From Candidatus Multivorans thiocomprendens (GTDB lineage Bacteria > Acidobacteriota > Thermoanaerobaculia > Multivoradales > Multivoraceae), in the NCBI GenBank assembly GCA_027493375.1, contig JAPVWO010000197.1, positions 1 through 38,349 on the forward strand: a DNA stretch of 38,349 bases, written 5' to 3'. Below, one piece after another: positions 1 to 9,386 of the stretch (its first letter is position 1; each line of letters opens with the position of its first letter). Made by a program: the position numbers and the translations under genes. Below the pieces are notes generated by a model that saw nothing but the letters and a program-made list of their open reading frames with translations, was not told the origin of the DNA and searched no databases.

Positions 1-252
1 GACGGTGTCCACCACGGACGCATCGAGCTCTGGATCGCCGCGAAGGACGAGGAAGACCGCTCGACCGAACCGCACCGGACGGAACTCGACATCGCCGTGT
101 CGGCGGACCGGCTGGCGGAGACGGAAGGCGGCTCATGGCGGTACGGCCTGGAAATAGTGATGGAGGCCGGATACCACGACGTCGGCATCGGCCTGCGCGA
201 CGGCGTCGGGGGCCGCCACTCCTTCCTGCGCGGCGGCATCGACGTCCGTTAG
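1..252 (+). CDS. C-terminal part of a VWFA-related exported protein (5' end outside window)
   Basis: The frame is open from the first base and stops with TAG at 250-252, giving 83 residues. The end reads ...VGIGLRDGVGGRHSFLRGG..., which resembles the final beta-strands of acidobacterial VWFA-related proteins, where a segment like vgvRDeltgxxSfvr closes the protein. No start, signal peptide or VWA domain is visible, so the family call rests on this tail and on the two VWFA-related genes that follow. It converges with the next gene, with 9 bp between the stops and no room for a separate terminator. It could be another exported beta-sandwich protein. Confidence 0.6.
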   Translation, partial: DGVHHGRIELWIAAKDEEDRSTEPHRTELDIAVSADRLAETEGGSWRYGLEIVMEAGYHDVGIGLRDGVGGRHSFLRGGIDVR

Positions 253-261
253 ATCGCGCGG

Positions 262-2389
262 CTACAGCACCCTGATCGGCGTCGACGAGGAGTGCTCCCG
301 GTTCGCCTGATCGGTCACGACGACCGACAGGGTGTAGTCGCCCGCGGCGAGCTTCTTGCCCGCGACGAAGACGCCGGAGAGCTGGGACAGTCCGGAACCG
401 GCATGGGCGCCCGGGGCCAGGACGACCTCCCCGCCGTCGGCGACCTGCTCGCCGTCCGGCCGGAACACCTGCGTGCGCACCGTTACCGGACCGGCGCCGA
501 GGCCGGAGCCCACGAGGCTGATCGGCGTTTCGCCGCCGGCCGTCACTTCGGGCCGCGCCGCCGGGATGAAGGGTTCGCCGCTCCGAAGGAAGGGAAAGGC
601 GACGTCCGTCCGCTGCTCCGATTCCTCCTCGCGCAGCAGGACCCACTTGCCCGGCTGCTCGGGGAACAGGGGCGGCTGCAACGTCGCCGCCTCGCCGGGC
701 ACGTCGAGCAGGGAGGTGGTTAGCGCGCGGCGTCCCGTCGCATCGTTGCGGACCAGCACGCGGACCGAGTAGGTGCCCGGATCCAGGTCGAAGTGCCCCC
801 AGTACTTCAGTGGCGTCGAGTCCCATCGCTCGGACGAAGAAGTCGCGCACGATGCCGTGTCCGTCGAGCGCGTAGGCATAGATCTGGAGCGGTACCGTCC
901 CGCCATCGATGCCGGCGAGGAGGTCCTCCCCGCGGGCCTCGATCAGGACCGGGGCGTAGGCCTTGCCGCTGGAGGCTGCGAAGCCGGCCGTGAGCACGGC
1001 CGCGTCGATCTCGCCGGCCTCGACGCCGCCCATCACCTGCTGCGCCGAGGTCAGCGCCCGCTCGAAGGGGTTCGTCTGGGCGTAGGGCTTGGGCGCGTAG
1101 TAACCCGGCCGGTGGACGATCCGGGTGCCGCGCGGGGCGTTCTTGAGCCGGACCCGCAGCCTGCGGAACTTGCCGTCGAACGTCAGGTCGTTGGGCTGGA
1201 AGGCGAGCAGGTAGGTCACGCTCGTGCGCTGCAGCATCTCGGACATGGCGTCGCCCAGGTCGGTGAAGTTGGCGAACACCTCGCCGCCGGTGTCCTTCGA
1301 CATGAGGAACAGCGAGTCCCGATTGCTCTGGCCCTCGGTCAGCACCTCGCCGCTCACGTCGACGGACTGGATCGCGCAGTCCGCTTCTCGGAACCTGGCG
1401 AGCATCTCGTTGATCGAGCGCTGTGCGGACGTACTGCCGAAGATCTCCTCGTTGTTCACGCGCCAGGACTGCCCGTCGGCGGCGGCCTGCTGGAGTTCCA
1501 GCATCCGATCCTGCTCGTCGGACGTGAGGCTGCGGTTGCCGACCAGCACCGAACTGTCGAAGCCTTCCGAAAGGAAGACGACGTGCTTGCGGCCCTGGAC
1601 CGTTCCCATCCACGCGGCCAGTTCGCTCATCCCGGCGGACAAGGCGGCGATGTCGCTGGCGGCCCGATCGCGGTTGGCGGTGTCCTGCAGATTCGCGAGT
1701 TCGGTGCGGGTCCGCGCGAGCATCGCATCGGCGTCCAGGCCGGCGCGGTCGGCCGTTTCGCCGAGGCTGTCGCCCGTCGGGAGCTCGCCGCCCAGGTCCG
1801 CGATGACGAGACCCAGTGGGTCGCGGACCGCCTTGCCGGTCTCGATCTGGCCCAGAGTGGAGATCGCCTGGCGGAGCTGGCTGCGGTCGGAGGTGAAGCC
1901 GAGCACGAGCCGCGGCCGCGTGTCGTAGAGCGCCACGGCGGCCAGGTCCGTGGGATGCAGCTCGCGCAGCACCAGGTCGGCGGCGGCCTGCTGGGCGCGG
2001 CCCACGGAGTCGGGGGTCGAGAACAGGAGGTCGAACAGGAGCAGGAAGTGCCGCCGCGCCGCTACCGGCACCGGCTCGTCCGACACCTTGCCTTCGACGA
2101 CCTCCAGATCGACCATGTCGAAGCCGGTGATCTCGACCGGCCTGCGGCCGTCGAGGAGTTCGAAGTCGTCGCGGGTGAGGCCGCGCAGCGGGTCGCCGCC
2201 GCTGCTGACCTGCACCGGCACTTCGACGACGGTGACCGTCGTCGTGTCGCTGAATTGCGCTCTGTTCTGCCGGCGGCCGCGTTGCGCGTCGGCGGCCGCC
2301 GCAAGCAGCATGGCGCCCGCGCAGAGGAGGGCGGCCGTTCGAGCCGCGGCCGGAGGGAATGGACGGTTGCCGAGTATGGGGTTCGTCAT
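262..2389 (-). pseudogene. VWFA-related exported protein, frameshifted near position 816
   Basis: Starts at ATG 2389 with a GGGAG ribosome-binding site about 9 bases upstream and a signal peptide (MTNPILGNRPFPPAAARTAA, then a small hydrophobic stretch). One frame then runs through the VWFA-related domain (RRHFLLLFDLLFSTPDSVGR, TVQGRKHVVFLSEGFDSS, TSVTYLLAFQP, HRPGYYAP) down to RDFFVRAMGLD near 817. The homologous protein continues in a different frame from TPLKYWGHFDLDPG to the TAG at 262-264. Total length is 3n+1. Against the intact paralogue just upstream, the stretch between RDFF and LKYxG is 25 bases here and 57 there, a loss of about 32 bases. The upstream frame stays open past position 1, so a naive translation hides the break. 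The MIDAS-like motif is DLLFS, against DLSFS in the paralogue. Third gene of a minus-strand group, 62 bp after its paralogue. Either a real pseudogene or an assembly error. Confidence 0.85.
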
Positions 2390-2451
2390 GGGCTGGCTCC
2401 CTTGGTCAGGAGATGCGGGTCGGGCCGCGCCGCCGTCGCACCGGTCCCCGC

Positions 2452-4629
2452 TCAGTTGAGCACCTTGATGGGGATCGAATTGGCGGGCTGAAGCCGGGTC
2501 GCCGGGTCGGTCACGGCGACGGTGAGAGTGTAGTCGCCCGCGGGCAGATCCGCCGGGTCGAAGGCGGCGACGAGCTTGTCGAGGCCGGGAATTCCGGTCA
2601 CCGTGCGTTCGCGCAGGCGGAGCGAGCCGCCGTCGATGGGGTCACCTTCGGCGTCGACCAGCCTCGCCTCCAGGGCCAGGTCGCCGCGGCCCAGGTTGTA
2701 GCCGACGATGCAGATCTCGGCGCCGGCGCCGTCCCGGTCTCGCCGCACCAGGGGCACCGCGGATGGGACGTACGGCTCGCCGTTCACCGTGAAGGGGTAG
2801 ACCGTCGTCTTCGCGTACTGGTCGGCGGGCTGTTCGCGGACGAGGAACCAGCTTCCGGGCTCTTCGTGAAAGAAGGGAGGAAGCAGGGCGGGCTTGCCGG
2901 CATCGAATGCCGGAACGCGGATTTCCGCCGTCTCGACTCCGGTTGCGCCGGTGAGGCCGTTGCGAACCAGCACGCGGAGCAAGTAGTCGCCCGGACCGAG
3001 TTCCAGATGGCCGTAGTACTTGAGGCCGGTGTTGCCGAAGGTGTCCTCGCGGCCGGACAGGTCCAGGGTGACGACGCGGCTGAAGAAGTCTCGCATTTCG
3101 GACTTGTCGTCCGTCACGTAGGCGTAGATCTCGACCGGTAGGCGGGCCGGTTCGTGGTCCTCCAGCAACCCGGCGCCGCCGACCTCGACGATCACCGGCA
3201 CGTAGGCGCGGTCTTCGCCGGCCCGGAACGGCGCCGCCAGAACGTCGATGGCGAGGTCGTCCCGCTCGGCGGCCGCGGCGATCAGGTCGGACGCCAGCAG
3301 TCGTTTCTCCATCGGATGGAGATCGTCGAACGGACGCGGCGTGTAGTAGCCCATGCGGTGAGAGATCTGCGCGCCCTTCGGAGCTCGCGCCCGCACCCGG
3401 AGCCGGCGGTGTTCGCCGGGTTCGCCGGGGGTCGACGGTTCGAAGCTGAGCAGGTACGTGACCGTCGAGGACTCGAGCACCTCGCCCAGCTCGGCGCCGA
3501 AATCGTTCGCGTCCTCGTGCAGGGCGCCGCCGGTCTCGTTGGCGAGGTAGTGGAGCGCGTCCCGATGCACGATGCGGGTGCGGTGTTCCTCGGGCAGGTC
3601 GGCGCGCAGGCCGGAGATGTCGACCGTGTGGATCGCCGCGTTCGCCCGCTGGAACTCGTTCAGCATCCGGTTCACGTTGCCGAGAAGCTGCGTGTTGCCG
3701 TAGCGATTGTCCGTGTCGACGCGACCGTACTGCCCGGTGTCGATGGCCTCCTGCTCGCGTTGCATCTCCTGGTCGAAGAAGTCGGGCTGGCGGCCGAACA
3801 GGAACCGACCGTCGAAACCCTCGGTGAAGAGGACCACCTGCTTGCGGCCCTGGACGCTGGCGAGGATGCGCGCCATTCCCTGCAGGGAACCGGTCCAGCT
3901 CGAGATCTGGCCGCGCGCGTAGCTCTTCTCGTACTTGGCCATCTCGTTGCCGATCACCTGGAGGTAGGAGTCCAGGTCGCGCTCCATGGAGCGGATGTCC
4001 TCGTTCACTCCCCCCACGTCGAGCGCACCCGCGATGCTCCCGCTTGGCGCGTCGATCATGAAGCCGAGCGGGTCCTTCGTCGCCAGGTTGAGCAGCCGCG
4101 GGTTGCCCAGCGTGGCGATGGCCCGGGCCAGTTGGGCCCGGTCGGGCGTGAACGTGATGAGGAGTTGCGGCCCCGACTCGACGGTGTGGACGGCGACCGC
4201 GGCGAGGTCCGTCGGATGCATGTGTTCGAGCACGAAGTCCTGGGCGGCGGCGCGGGCCTTGCCAACGGAGGTCGGCGCGGAGAACGAGAGGTCGAACAGG
4301 AACAGGAAGTGGCGGCGGGCGGCGGGAGGGATGCCGTAGTCGGCCTCGATCGCGCGCCGCTCGTCGGGGGCGATCATGTCGAGGTCGACGACCCGGAAGC
4401 CGGTGAGCTCCTGAGCTTCGCCGTCGTCGAGGATCTGGAAGTCGTCCGGACCGAGACCCCGCACGGGTTCGCCGCCGCGGGCGGTGACGTTCACCGGCAC
4501 CTGGACCTCGAAGACGAAGGCCCGGTCCTCGAATTGACGCAGGTCGTCCGGCTCCTGGGCCGGTCCGGGCACGGCGGCCAGGAACAGACCGGCCAGAGCG
4601 CTGACCGCGAATCTCCGGTCCCGCAGCAT
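2452..4629 (-). CDS. VWFA-related exported protein, intact
   Basis: 725 residues. A signal peptide covers about residues 1-24 (RRFAVSALAGLFLAAVPGPA). The VWFA-related domain spans about 35-430: VNVTARGGEPVRGLGPDDFQ is the usual Ig-like lead-in, FDLSFS (112-117) supplies the DxSxS metal-site motif, VQGRKQVVLFTEGFDG is the central strand-loop, and TVTYLLSFEPS with HRMGYYTPRP closes it. Beta-rich segments follow (VEIYAYVTDD, GLKYYGHLELGPGDY, YTLTVAVTDP). VWFA domains usually bind protein partners through a metal ion; the partner of this family is not known. It lies 30 bp after the TPR/transglutaminase-like lipoprotein and 62 bp before the frameshifted paralogue, so the three are probably co-transcribed. 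Start ATG 4629 has no clear ribosome-binding site. Confidence 0.88.
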   Translation of the reverse strand: MLRDRRFAVSALAGLFLAAVPGPAQEPDDLRQFEDRAFVFEVQVPVNVTARGGEPVRGLGPDDFQILDDGEAQELTGFRVVDLDMIAPDERRAIEADYGIPPAARRHFLFLFDLSFSAPTSVGKARAAAQDFVLEHMHPTDLAAVAVHTVESGPQLLITFTPDRAQLARAIATLGNPRLLNLATKDPLGFMIDAPSGSIAGALDVGGVNEDIRSMERDLDSYLQVIGNEMAKYEKSYARGQISSWTGSLQGMARILASVQGRKQVVLFTEGFDGRFLFGRQPDFFDQEMQREQEAIDTGQYGRVDTDNRYGNTQLLGNVNRMLNEFQRANAAIHTVDISGLRADLPEEHRTRIVHRDALHYLANETGGALHEDANDFGAELGEVLESSTVTYLLSFEPSTPGEPGEHRRLRVRARAPKGAQISHRMGYYTPRPFDDLHPMEKRLLASDLIAAAAERDDLAIDVLAAPFRAGEDRAYVPVIVEVGGAGLLEDHEPARLPVEIYAYVTDDKSEMRDFFSRVVTLDLSGREDTFGNTGLKYYGHLELGPGDYLLRVLVRNGLTGATGVETAEIRVPAFDAGKPALLPPFFHEEPGSWFLVREQPADQYAKTTVYPFTVNGEPYVPSAVPLVRRDRDGAGAEICIVGYNLGRGDLALEARLVDAEGDPIDGGSLRLRERTVTGIPGLDKLVAAFDPADLPAGDYTLTVAVTDPATRLQPANSIPIKVLN

Positions 4630-4659
4630 CGTCGACGGCTAGGCTAGCAGCAGAGGCCT

Positions 4660-5784
4660 CTACCTCGGCCCACGTTCGATCAGGGCGGCGTACCTGCGCG
4701 CTTCCTCGTGGGTCGCATCCAGCCGCAGGGCGCGCTCGACGTGGTGTTTCGCCTCGCTGAATCGGCCCGCGGCCAGGTGGACGCGGGCCAGCCCGACGTG
4801 CACTTCGGGGATCTCGGAGTCGGCGCGGAGGGCGCGGCGCATGTAGTCGAGCGCCAGTTCGCCGTCGCCGGCGGCGAGCGCGGCGTCGCCGCGATACACG
4901 TAGAAGAAGGGGCTGGCCTGGTTCATCTCCTCGAGTGTGTCGAGAACCTCTTGGGCGAGATCGTTGCGGCCCTGGAGCTGGTAGGCGCGGACCAGGTTCG
5001 TCAGCAGCGGCACGCTGTCCGGGTGGAGTTCGACGCCCTCTTGGAGCCGACGCGCGGCGTCGTCGAGTCGGCCCCGCCGGAGCAGGACGATGGCGTGATT
5101 GTTGATCGCCTTGTCGAAGTCGGGCGTCAGGCGCACGGCGGTTTCCAGCCAGCGTTCGGCGGCATCCAGGTCGCCGTTCATCAGCGCTTCCGCGCCCAGA
5201 TTGTTGTAGTAGTGACCCGTGGCCGCGAGGTCGGTGATCGGCCGGAAGTCGCGGTAGGACTTCGGCCGGTACGGGAGGAAGTCGTAGGTCGCCATCTCGC
5301 CATCCACGTACATGCCGGCGACGATGTGACCGCGACTGACCACGACGCCGTTCTGGTAGTTCCAGCGCCGATAGTCCTCGACCTCGACGAAGAAGGGGTT
5401 CAGGCGTCGCTCGCGACCAACCGCCACGAACAGGTTGACGAACGAGAGGCAGTTGCCGCGGGCGGCGGCGAAGGCTTCGTTCGCCGTCCGCGTGGGCGCG
5501 AGTTCGTACTCGAGACCGACCAGGCCGAAGATGAAATCGAGTACCGCGTCGCGGCGTCGCGTCTCGCTGCCGGCGGGGCTGACGCGCTCGTCGACTACCC
5601 GCCGCAGCTCCTCGTCGATGGCGAAGGGGATGGTGACGTCTTGCTGCCATCCCGCGCCCAGGCGGCGCTCGAACTCGGGCGCCAGAGCCTGCGAACCGTC
5701 GAAGGGAACATAGCCGGCGCAGGCGGCGGAGAGTGCGAGGAGCGCCGCCAGCGCCACGTGGGACCTGCTTCGGGTGGACAGCAT
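4660..5784 (-). CDS. Lipoprotein with transglutaminase-like domain and TPR repeats
   Basis: 374 residues from ATG 5784. An ATG at 5844 is also in frame, but 5784 places a lipoprotein signal directly at the N-terminus (ALAALLALSAAC, lipid-bearing Cys 22). Residues about 50-180 look like a transglutaminase/papain-like fold with a Cys-His-Asp set: RGNCLSFVNLF (Cys 112), SRGHIVAGMYV (His 153), TYDFLPYRP (Asp 168). Residues about 190-365 are TPR repeats (YYNNLGAEALMNGDLDAAER, NNHAIVLLRRGRLDDAARR, VHVGLARVHLAAGRFSEA). Such proteins may cleave or cross-link peptides or only bind them; activity here is inference. First gene of the minus-strand group with the VWFA pair. A weak -10-like TACAGT lies about 9 bases upstream of the ATG. 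Confidence 0.82.
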   Translation of the reverse strand: MLSTRSRSHVALAALLALSAACAGYVPFDGSQALAPEFERRLGAGWQQDVTIPFAIDEELRRVVDERVSPAGSETRRRDAVLDFIFGLVGLEYELAPTRTANEAFAAARGNCLSFVNLFVAVGRERRLNPFFVEVEDYRRWNYQNGVVVSRGHIVAGMYVDGEMATYDFLPYRPKSYRDFRPITDLAATGHYYNNLGAEALMNGDLDAAERWLETAVRLTPDFDKAINNHAIVLLRRGRLDDAARRLQEGVELHPDSVPLLTNLVRAYQLQGRNDLAQEVLDTLEEMNQASPFFYVYRGDAALAAGDGELALDYMRRALRADSEIPEVHVGLARVHLAAGRFSEAKHHVERALRLDATHEEARRYAALIERGPR

Positions 5785-6288
5785 CCTGCATCTACTGTAC
5801 GATGCATGCACTCGACAGGTTGGTCCTTGGGGCGCATCCGTCACGGCTTCGTCTGGCCGGCGGTTCTCCGTCAGTCAGACCTTGGCCGCGATGGATTTTG
5901 GCGTGGCGTCCTCGCACTTCAGTTCGGTCAGTAGACGGTCCCAGTACACGTCAGCGCCGGAACAGGATAAGCCCAACGAAGCAGGTCACTTGGCGAGAAG
6001 CTTCAAGATAATGGACACGAAGCACATTTTTGGATGGGCCGCCGGGTGTCATCGCGCCAGTTTGGCGCGGGTGGGATCCTGGTCGGGCGGTAAGGCCCGC
6101 AGTGGAGAGGGTTCTCGGCCACCGCTTGGGATGGCCGGGAGCTGGCCGATTTGGCATACTCCTTGCGGGATTTCCGAGACTGTGGGTGAGCCGGTCAGGC
6201 TGCGCCCAAACCGCGTGAGGTCGTTTCGGGCTGCTTAGCCAGCCCGCGATCTTCCGCACAAACTCACTTCGGAGGGAGTAACGAACGC
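5785..6288. other. Divergent intergenic regulatory region
   Basis: 504 bp between the lipoprotein (-) and the TonB receptor (+). It is less GC-rich in its first part than the genes. Open frames exist on both strands but none looks like protein. Visible structure: a hairpin at 6053-6069 (CGCGCCA, loop GTT, TGGCGCG), a sigma-54 promoter at 6152-6166, and a strong ribosome-binding site GGAGGGAG at 6271-6278, ten bases before the receptor ATG. A distance of 80 to 250 bp upstream of the sigma-54 site is where an enhancer-binding protein would be expected to bind, and the hairpin/palindrome lies about 90 bp upstream of it. Confidence 0.6.
6152..6166 (+). promoter_or_regulatory. Sigma-54 (RpoN) -24/-12 promoter
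   Basis: TGGCATACTCCTTGC matches the sigma-54 consensus TGGCAC-G-N4-TTGC with the invariant GG and GC in exact register, preceded by T and followed by G. Only the C and G after TGGCA differ (T, A). The predicted transcription start is about 12 bases further on, near 6178, leaving a leader of about 110 bases before the receptor ATG at 6289. Sigma-54 promoters need an AAA+ enhancer-binding protein; none is encoded in the window. Confidence 0.72.
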
Positions 6289-9186
6289 ATGAGTAGACGC
6301 CTCGTTTCGACGTTCAGCGTCATCCTTTTCCTGTTCGTCGCGAGCCTCGCCTTTGGCCAGGCGTCGCCGACGGGCAATCTCTACGGCACGGTGACGGACG
6401 AATCCGGCGCCGCGCTGCCGGGCGTCATGGTAACGGTCAGCGGCATCGGCGCACCGCGTACGCAGTTCACCGATGGCCAGGGCCAGTGGCGCTTTCTGGC
6501 GCTCGACCCGGGCGCCTACACCGTTGCCGCCGAGCTCGACGGCTTCGGCGGCCTCCAGTTCCCTGACGTCGTCGTCGCCGTCGGTCGCAACACGAGCGTG
6601 CCGCTCGTACTGAGTGCCGCTCTCGAAGAGACGATCACCGTCACTTCCGAGAGTCCGCTGCTCGACGAGCGCAAGCTCTCCACCGGCACCAACGTCAGCC
6701 AGGTCGAACTGGAGAAGATCCCGACCGCCCGCGACCCGTGGTCCCTGCTCTCGCAGACTCCGGGCGTGCTCGTCGACCGGGTCAACGTCGGCGGCACGGA
6801 ATCCGGCCAGCAGGCCACCTTCCGCGCCCCGGGCGTGGCGTTCAATCAGAACGACTTCCAGATGGACGGCACGTCGATCACCGACATGGCTGCCACCGGC
6901 GCTTCGCCGACCTACTACGACTTCGACCAGTTCGCCGAGATGTCGTTCACGACCGGCGGCACGGACGTGACGAAGAACACCGCCGGCGTCCAGGTCAACC
7001 TGGTGACGAAGCGCGGCAGCAACGAGTTCCGCGGTTCGACCCGGTTCTACAACATGCAGCGCAACGGCTACTTCGGCGGTGCGCTCAAGCAGTCGCAGCC
7101 GGACATCGAGGGCGAGCTGTACACGGCCAACTTCCAGACCGAGCTCGCCGGCGCCCAGGCGCGGAAGATCGAGGATCTCGGCTTCGAGGCCGGGGGCGCC
7201 GCGATTCAGGACCGCCTCTTCTTCTGGGGTAGCTGGGGTCAGAACGACATCCAGCAGAACGCCGCGACCGGTCTGGCCGACGACACGATCCTGGAGAACA
7301 CGGCGCTCAAGGCGAACGGCCAGATCAACGCTTCCAACTCGATCGTCGGCTCGTTCAACAACGGCGACAAGCTGAAGTTCGGGCGCGGCGCGGGCACGAC
7401 CCGGCCGGCGCCGACGACCTGGAACCAGCGCGGTCCCTCGGCCCAGTACCGGCTCGAGGACACGCACGTCTTCTCGGCGAACTTCTTCCTGACCGGCACC
7501 TACTCGCACGGCGACTTCGGTTTCGCTCTGGCTGCCCGAGGCACCCGTTCGGACGAGAATGGACTCCATCCGGACGCGCTCGACCCGCGCCGGGAGGCCG
7601 GCGTCTGGCAGGACAACTACCTGACGGGCAGCAGCTCTCGCCCGTTCGACTCCTACCAGGTCGACACGTCCTACTTCTTCACCACGGGCGCGTCGGTCAA
7701 CCACGAGTTGAAGATCGGCGGGCGCTTCCGCGAGTTCACCCAGAACTCCGTGTTCCAGTGGGGGCCGCGGGACGTGTTCCACGGCGACTGGGGCCAGTCG
7801 GTCGCGGTCCGGGATCACACGGGCGTCGCGGTTTCCGACTACACCGCCATCTGGGCTCAGGACACGGTGACCTTCGGCCGGGCGACGATCAACTTCGGCC
7901 TTCGTTACGACGACCAGGGCGGAGCGAACGAGCCGTACAACCGGCCCGCGCATCCGGTCGCGGCATACCGCGAGATCTACCCCGACATCAGCTTCCGCGG
8001 CTCCGAGGCCGGGTTCAGTTGGGGAAGCATCGCGCCGCGCCTGGGCGCCACCTACGCCATCGGCGAGCAGCGCAAGACGCTGGTTCGCGCCAGCGTCTCC
8101 CAGTTCTACGATCAGATGGCTTCGGGTTGGGTGACCAGGAACTCGCCGTTCGGGGCCTCGTACGCCTACTTCGACTCGGTCACCGGGGAGTTCCTGTATG
8201 CGAACGGCTTCGACCCCGACAATCCGCTCAAGGTCGTCGACGAGACGGATCCGGGCCTGGACGCTCCCCTCACCCAGGAGATCCTGGCCGCGGTGGAGCA
8301 TGCGTTCCTGCCCGAGTTCGTCGTCGCCTTCACGGTGACGCACCGGGACGTGAGCGATCTGCTCGACGGCTTCACGATCTTCCGGCAGCCTGACGGCAGC
8401 ACGCGGATCACCAACCGGAGCGACTTCGAGCAGGTCGGCACCCTGGAGACCGAGTTGCCGCGGATCGGCCGCGAGGTCAGCGTTCCGCTCTACGGCATCC
8501 CGAATCCGGACCTCGTGAGCACGGGCGGCAGCTACGTCACGAACGGCGACCGCGGTCGGGACTACCTCGGCTACTCGCTCAGCTTCACCAAGAGGCTGGC
8601 GAACCGCTGGATGGCCCGCGGCTTCTACCAGTACGGCAAGGGCGAGTGCAGCATCCCCCGCTCCTACTACGACCACGCGAGTCCGCTGGTTGGGCGGGCC
8701 GGCTGCCAGGACGGCGACCTCTTCCTGACCCGCTCTACGGGCTCCGGCAAGGGCGAGCGGTTCCTGCAGGCCGCCTGGAGCTACAGCCTGAACGGCATGT
8801 ACCAGGTGGCGCCGGACCGGCCCTGGGGCTTCAACGTTTCGGCCAACCTGACCGGACGTGAGGGCTATCCGCTCGCCTACTGGAACAACGCGAACCTCGT
8901 TCCCTGGGGGGCGAGGGGCACCCGCCCGACGGTCAACATCGTGCCGAACCAGGACTACGACCAGTACCGCCTGGACGACATCGAGACGATCGACTTGCGG
9001 GTCGAGAAGGAGATCGCCCTTCAGGGTCCGGTCAACATGACCTTCGGCATCGACGTGTTCAACGCGACGAACGAAGGCACCGGCCTCGCGTACCTGCTGA
9101 ACACCCGGTACACGAACGGCGGCAACCTGGACGACAACATCTCGCCGCGCATCTATCGCCTGGGCGTGCGGCTGGCCTGGAAGTAG
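6289..9186 (+). CDS. Oar-like TonB-dependent outer-membrane receptor
   Basis: 965 residues. Signal peptide 1-24 (STFSVILFLFVASLAFGQ). Residues about 28-110 form a carboxypeptidase-regulatory/Ig-like domain (GNLYGTVTDESGAALPGVMV, FLALDPGAYTVAAELDGF). A possible TonB-box-like stretch (EETITVTSES) precedes the plug (about 120-245: SQVELEKIPTARDPWSLLSQ, QNDFQMDGTSITD, VQVNLVTKRGSNEFRGSTR). The rest is the outer-membrane beta-barrel, ending RIYRLGVRLAWK. The plug-plus-regulatory-domain plan is that of Myxococcus Oar and the large acidobacterial receptor families, which import polymers or siderophores or handle exported proteins; substrate here is unknown. Expressed from its own sigma-54 promoter and closed by a strong terminator, so it is monocistronic. 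Confidence 0.92.
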   Translation: MSRRLVSTFSVILFLFVASLAFGQASPTGNLYGTVTDESGAALPGVMVTVSGIGAPRTQFTDGQGQWRFLALDPGAYTVAAELDGFGGLQFPDVVVAVGRNTSVPLVLSAALEETITVTSESPLLDERKLSTGTNVSQVELEKIPTARDPWSLLSQTPGVLVDRVNVGGTESGQQATFRAPGVAFNQNDFQMDGTSITDMAATGASPTYYDFDQFAEMSFTTGGTDVTKNTAGVQVNLVTKRGSNEFRGSTRFYNMQRNGYFGGALKQSQPDIEGELYTANFQTELAGAQARKIEDLGFEAGGAAIQDRLFFWGSWGQNDIQQNAATGLADDTILENTALKANGQINASNSIVGSFNNGDKLKFGRGAGTTRPAPTTWNQRGPSAQYRLEDTHVFSANFFLTGTYSHGDFGFALAARGTRSDENGLHPDALDPRREAGVWQDNYLTGSSSRPFDSYQVDTSYFFTTGASVNHELKIGGRFREFTQNSVFQWGPRDVFHGDWGQSVAVRDHTGVAVSDYTAIWAQDTVTFGRATINFGLRYDDQGGANEPYNRPAHPVAAYREIYPDISFRGSEAGFSWGSIAPRLGATYAIGEQRKTLVRASVSQFYDQMASGWVTRNSPFGASYAYFDSVTGEFLYANGFDPDNPLKVVDETDPGLDAPLTQEILAAVEHAFLPEFVVAFTVTHRDVSDLLDGFTIFRQPDGSTRITNRSDFEQVGTLETELPRIGREVSVPLYGIPNPDLVSTGGSYVTNGDRGRDYLGYSLSFTKRLANRWMARGFYQYGKGECSIPRSYYDHASPLVGRAGCQDGDLFLTRSTGSGKGERFLQAAWSYSLNGMYQVAPDRPWGFNVSANLTGREGYPLAYWNNANLVPWGARGTRPTVNIVPNQDYDQYRLDDIETIDLRVEKEIALQGPVNMTFGIDVFNATNEGTGLAYLLNTRYTNGGNLDDNISPRIYRLGVRLAWK

Positions 9187-9242
9187 TCCAGCACGGAGAA
9201 TCCGTGGCCTGACGAGTCGGGCTGCGGAATCGACGCGAACGA

Positions 9243-9277
9243 GAGGGCCGGGGCGCAATCCCCGGCCCTCTTACTTT
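9243..9277 (+). terminator. Rho-independent terminator of the TonB receptor gene
   Basis: Perfect 11-bp stem GAGGGCCGGGG (9243-9253) with CCCCGGCCCTC (9260-9270), loop CGCAAT, followed by TTACTTT. It lies 56 bp after the receptor stop. A second inverted repeat (CGGGTTCG 9281-9288 with CGAACCCG 9299-9306) follows, before the next gene. Confidence 0.88.
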
Positions 9278-9386
9278 GTGCGGGTTCGAACGGCGAACCG
9301 AACCCGCGCCCGCGCGTCCTGTCGATACCCTCGGGTAGTAGGATGACCGGGTCGCGAATGGAGGGTCGGAAACGAGGGGAGGACTC

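Noticed and set aside
773..2491. Long plus-strand open frame (572 codons) over the VWFA gene
   Set aside because: Antisense shadow caused by high GC; the minus strand gives a recognisable VWFA-related protein with signal peptide.
5774..6238. Plus-strand open frame of 154 codons in the regulatory gap
   Set aside because: No ribosome-binding site, no protein-like pattern, overlaps the sigma-54 promoter.
6235..9258. 1007-codon minus-strand open frame over the TonB receptor
   Set aside because: Composition is Arg/Val/Ala/Glu-rich shadow sequence without domains; the plus strand encodes a clear receptor.
9281..9306. Second inverted repeat after the TonB receptor as an additional terminator
   Set aside because: Arms are only 8 bp with a 10-base loop and no T-run; the stem at 9243-9270 already explains termination.
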